From contig RXOD01005960.1 of the NCBI GenBank assembly GCA_005223375.1, positions 1-11,828 of the forward strand: a stretch of 11,828 nt of DNA, written 5' to 3'. The first letter of the stretch is position 1. Every line of letters starts with the position of its first letter. Source of the stretch: Amoebophrya sp. AT5.2 (lineage: Eukaryota; Sar; Dinophyceae; Syndiniales; Amoebophryaceae). Made by a program: the position numbers and the translations under genes. The notes below the pieces were generated by a model. The model did no database searches and was not told the DNA's origin. It saw only the letters and a program-made list of their open reading frames with translations. Positions 8,234 to 11,828 of this stretch are shown here, one piece after another.

Positions 8234-8240
8234 TTTTATA
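8234..8240 (-). promoter_or_regulatory. TATA-like element upstream of the signal-peptide gene
   Basis: TATAAAA on the minus strand, 24-30 nt upstream of the ATG at 8210. A comparable element precedes the phosphatase gene at a similar distance, while none precedes the long frame starting at 7478. It is followed by GCGACAG just before the ATG, which could equally be a trans-splice acceptor. Candidate only. Confidence 0.25.
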
Positions 8241-8536
8241 TTGCTTTAGTACTATCTATACTGATGATGCGTATGCGATCGTGATCGACGTACTCCTACT
8301 CGTAACCTCCGACTCTGTGGAGGATCAGCAACAGCTTTTTTTCTTCATGACCACGAGGCACAAGAAGGAGCTGCTTCAATTAACAATACCACGCATCGAT
8401 GATAAGATCTGTATCGTTTCACCTGAAAGCGAGAGCGATCAGAGCCCACGACATCAACCGTCTCTGGAACCGGCTGCGACCAGGACCACGAGGAGGACAG
8501 TATGGACAACAGAAGTGAATACGAATGCGATGGCTT

Positions 8537-8564
8537 TGGCTTTGCGATGCTGGCTTTGCGATTC
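8537..8564. repeat. Two tandem copies of a 14-mer
   Basis: TGGCTTTGCGATGC followed directly by TGGCTTTGCGATTC (one mismatch). A further partial copy (GCGATGGCTTT) precedes it. It lies in the spacer between genes, next to a T run. Confidence 0.75.
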
Positions 8565-9016
8565 GTTTTTTTTTTTCGGAACATGGCAGAAAATGGCTCC
8601 ACGGAGGTGGGCCCCGTCTTTCCGCCGCGGCGAGGCGAGTAACAACACTGAGAGATAGGCAACGGGGCCGATCGTATTCGTACAAGTACGGAAAGACGAA
8701 AAATTGAACACGGCCCCGGCGGCTTCACACACGGTCATGATCGCTGGGTTCAATTCCATCAACAGTTCCAAAAAGTGTTACACGTCGTAGATTGATGCTC
8801 AGATGCGTCCGCTGCGTGTCATGACATGTGTTGTGCTGTAAACTAGGTTTTACATTTACTTGTACTCTATTGCTGTAAGTACTATGCGCGTAGGTGGTTG
8901 CGCTCGTAAACAAAGCCTTGCACAAGTTTCTGGTATAGGTTGAATGAGAATGTCTATGTCACGGTGTGCTCACGTCGGTTAACTCTGCGAGTTTAAATTG
9001 ATGTGGTGCCGATGAA

Positions 9017-9403
9017 TCAGAATCTTGTGACGCTGTGTGAGTTGTGCTGCAGCCCTTGTACGTCCTCTATAACTTGATAACTCCCTCCTCCCGCATCTTT
9101 GTGCGCCTCCTCGCGTTGAAAGGCCATGCCTTGCGTGTTTTCATTGCCCCAGTGTCCGACGCCAGAACCCATGTACTCCATTGCCTGATCGCGCCCAAGT
9201 GACCCGGGGCCGCCTTTCCCTTTCTTGCCTAGTACGCCTGGTGCGCCTCCTTTCTGATTCTGGGTCGCACCGTACTTGCCCTGACCCCCCATTAGTTCTT
9301 GCACCTTTTCTTGCCCTTGCGATGGGGCGGGGGCCTCACCCTGTCCATGCTCGATGTCACCGTGCCCCTCGTCAGGAGGACCGCCGCAGCAACAGGAGCC
9401 CAT
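9017..9403 (-). CDS. Small Gly-rich protein with N-terminal MGSCCC acylation motif
   Basis: 128 residues beginning MGSCCCGGPPDEGHGDIEHG. Gly2 followed by Ser and three Cys is the classic arrangement for N-myristoylation plus palmitoylation, so the protein is predicted to be anchored to the cytosolic face of a membrane. The start fits: ATGG with A at -3, and there is no earlier in-frame ATG. The rest is hydrophilic, rich in Gly, Gln, Lys and Glu (GKKGKGGPGSLGRDQAMEYM), with no transmembrane segment, and looks largely disordered. The final residues could be affected by an intron, but the frame ends in a normal TGA. A GTAAGT...ATTACAG segment at 9527-9452 could be an intron in its 5' leader. I do not recognise a family. 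Short acylated proteins of this kind are common in alveolates as pellicle or signalling adaptors, which is a family-level remark rather than evidence. Confidence 0.62.
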   Translation of the reverse strand: MGSCCCGGPPDEGHGDIEHGQGEAPAPSQGQEKVQELMGGQGKYGATQNQKGGAPGVLGKKGKGGPGSLGRDQAMEYMGSGVGHWGNENTQGMAFQREEAHKDAGGGSYQVIEDVQGLQHNSHSVTRF

Positions 9404-9451
9404 CTTCCAGTGGTCCGTCAAGATCGAAGTTCCGATCCGATGAAATTGGTG

Positions 9452-9527
9452 CTGTAATGGTATAAAATGACGCTGCGGGTGCGGCTCTGGTTCTTCGCGA
9501 CTGATGCTGCTCCTTCGGACGACTTAC
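9452..9527 (-). other. Possible 76-nt intron in the 5' leader of the acylated protein gene
   Basis: On the minus strand the segment starts with the consensus donor GTAAGT and ends CCATTACAG, about 50 nt upstream of the ATG at 9403. No coding exon is recognisable further upstream, so it would be a leader intron. It is based on splice-site words only. A competing plus-strand GT-AG pair (9578-9628, GTCAGTAAAG to TTTTCACAG) also exists, which shows that such words occur by chance. Confidence 0.25.
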
Positions 9528-9795
9528 GTTCGGTCGGTGCTCAGGCTTGTCGCAGGAGTTGCTTCAAACGCGACGAGGTCAGTAAAGATAAAGAACATAA
9601 AAGTCATGCTTTTATCACTTTTCACAGGTGCGCACTTCCACGTTAATGTTGGTACGTTTTCGACGACGGAACGCGAACGTTGTATGTGTATGTTGTGTCT
9701 TTCTTTGTGAGGTTGGCTCGTGGTGGACGTGGAGGCAGTGGCTGTAAAAGTGTCAGTGTACTACGTACTACTTGTTTGTAGTTATACTTCTTGCT

Positions 9796-9847
9796 CTAGT
9801 ACTAGTAGCGCCCGCGGCGCCCGCGCCTCGCGGGCCCGCCCCCCGCG
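9796..9847. repeat. GC-rich patch with tandem 9-mer and hairpin
   Basis: GCGCCCGCG occurs twice back to back (9808-9816 and 9817-9825). The second copy provides one arm of a 7-bp stem GCCCGCG/CGCGGGC (9819-9825 and 9829-9835) with a 3-nt loop. It is immediately preceded by the 10-bp palindrome CTAGTACTAG (9796-9805). From 9808 to 9847, all but one base is G or C, in contrast with AT-richer flanks. Confidence 0.8.
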
Positions 9848-10112
9848 TATTTGCTTTCTTTGGTTATTACGTAGTACCACAAAACTTCTTCTTAGTGCGA
9901 TTTTCCCGACGAGGAAGTAGACGACGACGGGGACAACGATCGTACGAAGTGATGCTTTGTTGATATTGATCTATCTTCCCATACTGCTCCGGTCCCAGCG
10001 CCGTTGGAGCGTACTCAACTCAGCTCTTCGCTGTGACTGCGCCCAGATCGGTGACGAAATATACTACTTCTGATCCCCGAAAGAACTAAGTACTACTAAC
10101 TAGCCCCACGCC

Positions 10113-10153
10113 CACACCAGCACGCATATATTAAGTACACCGCACACCAGCAC
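10113..10153. repeat. Direct repeat CACACCAGCAC, two copies 30 nt apart
   Basis: Exact 11-mers at 10113-10123 and 10143-10153 flank 19 nt containing ATATATTAAG. The spacer is too short to be an inserted element. No function is evident. Confidence 0.7.
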
Positions 10154-10231
10154 ACGCCCTCACGCTTCGGCGTTTCGTCCCGTGGTCCTTGTTTTCCACG
10201 AACACATCTGCGTGACAGATGGAGATGGACC

Positions 10232-10237
10232 TTTATT
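10232..10237 (-). terminator. Possible AATAAA polyadenylation hexamer for the Arp10-like gene
   Basis: AATAAA on the minus strand (context CTGAATAAAGG), about 270 nt downstream of the Arp10-like stop codon, at a distance similar to the one seen after the long gene. Single-word evidence only. Confidence 0.25.
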
Positions 10238-10383
10238 CAGGTCGACGAAACAAGATGAGACCACAGAAAGAGATTCACAGTGGTCTAGTTGGAGTTGCTG
10301 GTCCTACTGGACTTCCATTACAACACACGCCACGAAGCGAACAAGCAGGGACTCCTTTCTGATTCCGGTTCCGTCATGAATCA

Positions 10384-10405
10384 TGGTCCTGGTGGTCCAG
10401 GACCA
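10384..10405. repeat. Hairpin in the 3' flank of the Arp10-like gene
   Basis: TGGTCCT and AGGACCA form a perfect 7-bp stem around an 8-nt loop (GGTGGTCC), within a GGTCC-rich stretch about 100 nt after the stop codon. It may fold in the 3' untranslated region. A role is not shown. Confidence 0.55.
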
Positions 10406-10506
10406 GGTGGTCGTGGTCCCAGGTAGTACAAGTCTACTGGTGCGCGGGGTCTGCGTGGTCCGCACCGCGCCAATTGATGCGATAGGGATGCACGGCCAGC
10501 TGCTGT

Positions 10507-11828
10507 TCAGATTATTGGTCCATTGCACCAGTCGGGTATGGGTTTTCCCTTTCGGTAATCCGCAATGGAATACGCCATCTCGTCCTCCACGCAGGCTGCG
10601 AGGCTGCCCCCCACCCAGGTACGAATCAGGGGCGGCACCGCGTCAAGCCGCGGAAACCCAATCTTGAACCCCTGTTTTCGTCTCGGTTTCGGTGGTGGCA
10701 CAGGAGCTCGTGAACCTGTTGATCCTGACTTCCTCGCTGTTTTCGATCCCGCGCCCCCTCCGCCCCCGGCCGCCGCCGTCACCCCTCTGCGCACTACCGA
10801 TTCCCGCGGCGCCACGACGTCCAGCGACGCATCCAGCTCCTGCGCCAGCCGCGGCAAAAAGCCCACTGCCATGCTCTGTCCGCCAACCACGACGATCTTC
10901 TGCGTGATGTGCTTCCGCACGTCGATGGGGGCGCTGTCCACGGCGTCCCAAAAGGCGTCGATGATCGACATGTCAAAATTCCCGCCGCGACCGGAAACCG
11001 ACGGCGCGGCCTTTTCGAAACAGGACTCCTGTGGAAGGCAGCACTTCAGACTGAACTTGTTGGCCGAAGGTGATGGGGATGAGGATGATGACGCGCTGGC
11101 CGTCGTGACCCCCGCTCCTACTGCCGAGGACGAGTTCTGTGCGCTGAAAGCCCACCGCCTCCCGTCTTCCGCGAGCATCGCTTGGAAAACCGCATTGTCC
11201 GCCGCCGCGGACGCGGTCTTGTCCTTTTGCAGCTTGTCCTCTGCGGCCGCCGGGCGGCTGTGCATCGGGAAAACAGCAGCTGCTGCTGCCGAATCGAAGA
11301 GCCCTCCACCCCCTCCGGATGAAGATCCCAGACCGAGCAGGGCCCCTCCACCGGCTCCCGCCCCCTTTTTGAGGAACGTCGACGTGGAGCCAGCAGGACC
11401 ACGGGAGGTGCCGGCTGATGTCTCGTTCAGCAGCGTGAGATCGCCGTACCGCACAAAACCGAACTTCAGCTTGGCGTCCTCGGGATCGAGCACTACATCC
11501 CGGATCCCCGCGCGGACCCCTACGACCCTCCGCAAATTCCGCGCCCACTTTTCCGTGACCTGGCATCCGCCGTACCGGATTTCCCTGTAGGCGGTCAGTA
11601 TCGGCACGCCCGCGAACACAGGCAGAATCCGCGTGCTGAAGTGCCCGACGTCAATCACGACTGCGGCTTGGGGCGGTTTGGCTTCTTTCGCTTGTTGTAT
11701 GTTTGTGCTTATTTTTCCAGAAGTTCCAGCAGTGAGCTGCAAGTCCAAGTTCTCTTCCTCGTCCTCCTCGAGAAGGTAGAGCGGCATCATCAGGTCCGGC
11801 AGGCTGATATGGCGAGCTTTGCGACTTA
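10507..11828 (-). CDS. Actin-related protein 10 (Arp10/ACTR10)-like dynactin pointed-end subunit, C-terminal part
   Basis: Arp10 caps the pointed end of the dynactin filament and helps cytoplasmic dynein bind cargo. The frame is open to the right edge (12 codons before the Met at 11790, including ISLPDL), so the N-terminal half lies outside. Numbering from that Met: residues 43-76 (AVVIDVGHFSTRILPVFAGV, then PILTAYREIRYGG) match the second phosphate loop region and following strand. In place of actin's DSGDGVTH they carry DVGHFSTR, as in divergent Arp10. Residues 100-117 match the DPEDAK..F.. block. Residues 275-320 (APIDVRKHITQKIVVVGGQS, then MAVGFLPRLAQEL) match the GG-T-M loop region. Residues 384-423 (WVGGSLAACVEDEMAY to IPDWC) match the actin C terminus; IPDWC is particularly like ACTR10. 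Two low-complexity inserts interrupt the fold: 122-270 (Ala/Ser/Gly-rich) and about 328-374. The stop at 10509-10507 is at the expected place. The main alternative is another divergent Arp. Confidence 0.85.
   Translation of the reverse strand, partial: SRKARHISLPDLMMPLYLLEEDEEENLDLQLTAGTSGKISTNIQQAKEAKPPQAAVVIDVGHFSTRILPVFAGVPILTAYREIRYGGCQVTEKWARNLRRVVGVRAGIRDVVLDPEDAKLKFGFVRYGDLTLLNETSAGTSRGPAGSTSTFLKKGAGAGGGALLGLGSSSGGGGGLFDSAAAAAVFPMHSRPAAAEDKLQKDKTASAAADNAVFQAMLAEDGRRWAFSAQNSSSAVGAGVTTASASSSSSPSPSANKFSLKCCLPQESCFEKAAPSVSGRGGNFDMSIIDAFWDAVDSAPIDVRKHITQKIVVVGGQSMAVGFLPRLAQELDASLDVVAPRESVVRRGVTAAAGGGGGAGSKTARKSGSTGSRAPVPPPKPRRKQGFKIGFPRLDAVPPLIRTWVGGSLAACVEDEMAYSIADYRKGKPIPDWCNGPII

Larger units (their letters stand above)
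8211..9016. other. Intergenic spacer between the acylated protein gene and the signal-peptide gene
   Basis: Several minus-strand open frames of about 90-130 codons occur here, but they overlap one another, lack family resemblance and have uneven composition, so I do not annotate them. The stretch contains a T run at 8566-8577, a duplicated 14-mer at 8537-8564, and an 8-bp inverted repeat AATTGAAC/GTTCAATT at 8702-8709 and 8748-8755. I see no RNA gene. Confidence 0.55.
9404..10506. other. 1.1-kb spacer between the Arp10-like gene and the acylated protein gene
   Basis: No convincing gene on either strand. Most open frames here lack an ATG. The one from ATG 9504 (plus) is 68 codons, with a hydrophobic/basic start and no resemblance to a known protein. 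The spacer should contain the 3' untranslated region of the Arp10-like gene. It contains a GC-only patch with a 9-nt tandem duplication (9808-9847), a repeated CACACCAGCAC (10113 and 10143), a hairpin at 10384-10405, and an AATAAA word on the minus strand at 10237-10232. Confidence 0.55.

Noticed and set aside
8101..8658. 185-codon plus-strand open frame
   Set aside because: Opens with TTG rather than ATG, overlaps the signal peptide region of the minus-strand gene, and resembles nothing.
8747..8757. GGTTCAATTCC, a match to the tRNA B box
   Set aside because: The flanking bases do not form a T stem, and no A box or acceptor stem is present at the right distance.
9772..9963. Plus-strand frame with a signal-peptide-like start (hydrophobic, then Ala/Pro)
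   Set aside because: The initiating codon is TTG, the hydrophobic run comes from a T-rich stretch next to a GC-only patch, and the rest is random Arg-rich sequence.
10565..11590. 341-codon plus-strand open frame
   Set aside because: It lies exactly antisense to the Arp10-like gene, whose minus-strand protein has clear family motifs. The frame is a by-product of GC-rich codons and has no recognisable content.

Overview
The window looks like nuclear DNA of a unicellular eukaryote. It carries the C-terminal half of an actin-related protein of the dynactin type (Arp10/ACTR10-like), a spliced Shewanella-like protein phosphatase (calcineurin-like metallophosphoesterase) with a canonical GT-AG intron, a very long single-exon gene full of low-complexity linkers, and a small protein with a myristoylation/palmitoylation start (MGSCCC). 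There is no Shine-Dalgarno/operon pattern. The phosphatase family is absent from animals and present in plants, alveolates, fungi and bacteria. All recognised genes lie on the minus strand, which resembles the unidirectional gene arrangement of dinoflagellates and some other protists. A marine alveolate-like protist is a reasonable guess, but the sequence does not prove it.

Layout in transcription order, right to left: (1) 11828-10507, C-terminal part of an Arp10-like dynactin pointed-end subunit, cut by the right edge; (2) about 1.1 kb with no convincing gene, holding a GC-rich duplication, small hairpins and a possible intron just upstream of the next gene; (3) 9403-9017, a 128-residue Gly-rich protein predicted to be acylated at its N terminus; (4) about 0.8 kb with no gene; (5) 8210-7536, a protein with a clear signal peptide whose 3' end carries an unusual set of nested inverted repeats; (6) 7478-2790, a 1562-codon open frame of unknown function with a PDZ-like segment, GKGKG tracts, an NLS-like cluster and an RS-rich stretch; (7) about 0.7 kb with no gene; (8) 2054 to the left edge, the phosphatase, with exon 1 (2054-1063), a 336-nt intron, exon 2 (726-594) and a missing 3' end.

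Two points deserve attention. First, genes (5) and (6) are in the same reading frame and are separated by one stop codon and 57 nt, while all other spacings are 0.7-1.1 kb. A phase-0 intron starting at AAG|GTAGAAG (7646) would join them into one protein of about 1720 residues. Second, the end of the first of these exons is followed by an inverted partial copy of itself (perfect 20-bp arms plus 11-bp and 8-bp arms), which looks like a hairpin-type intron or an inverted-duplication event rather than coding sequence.

Only the dynactin subunit and the phosphatase have functions that can be named. The others are described by visible sequence properties only. No RNA gene, transposase, CRISPR array or replication origin was seen.
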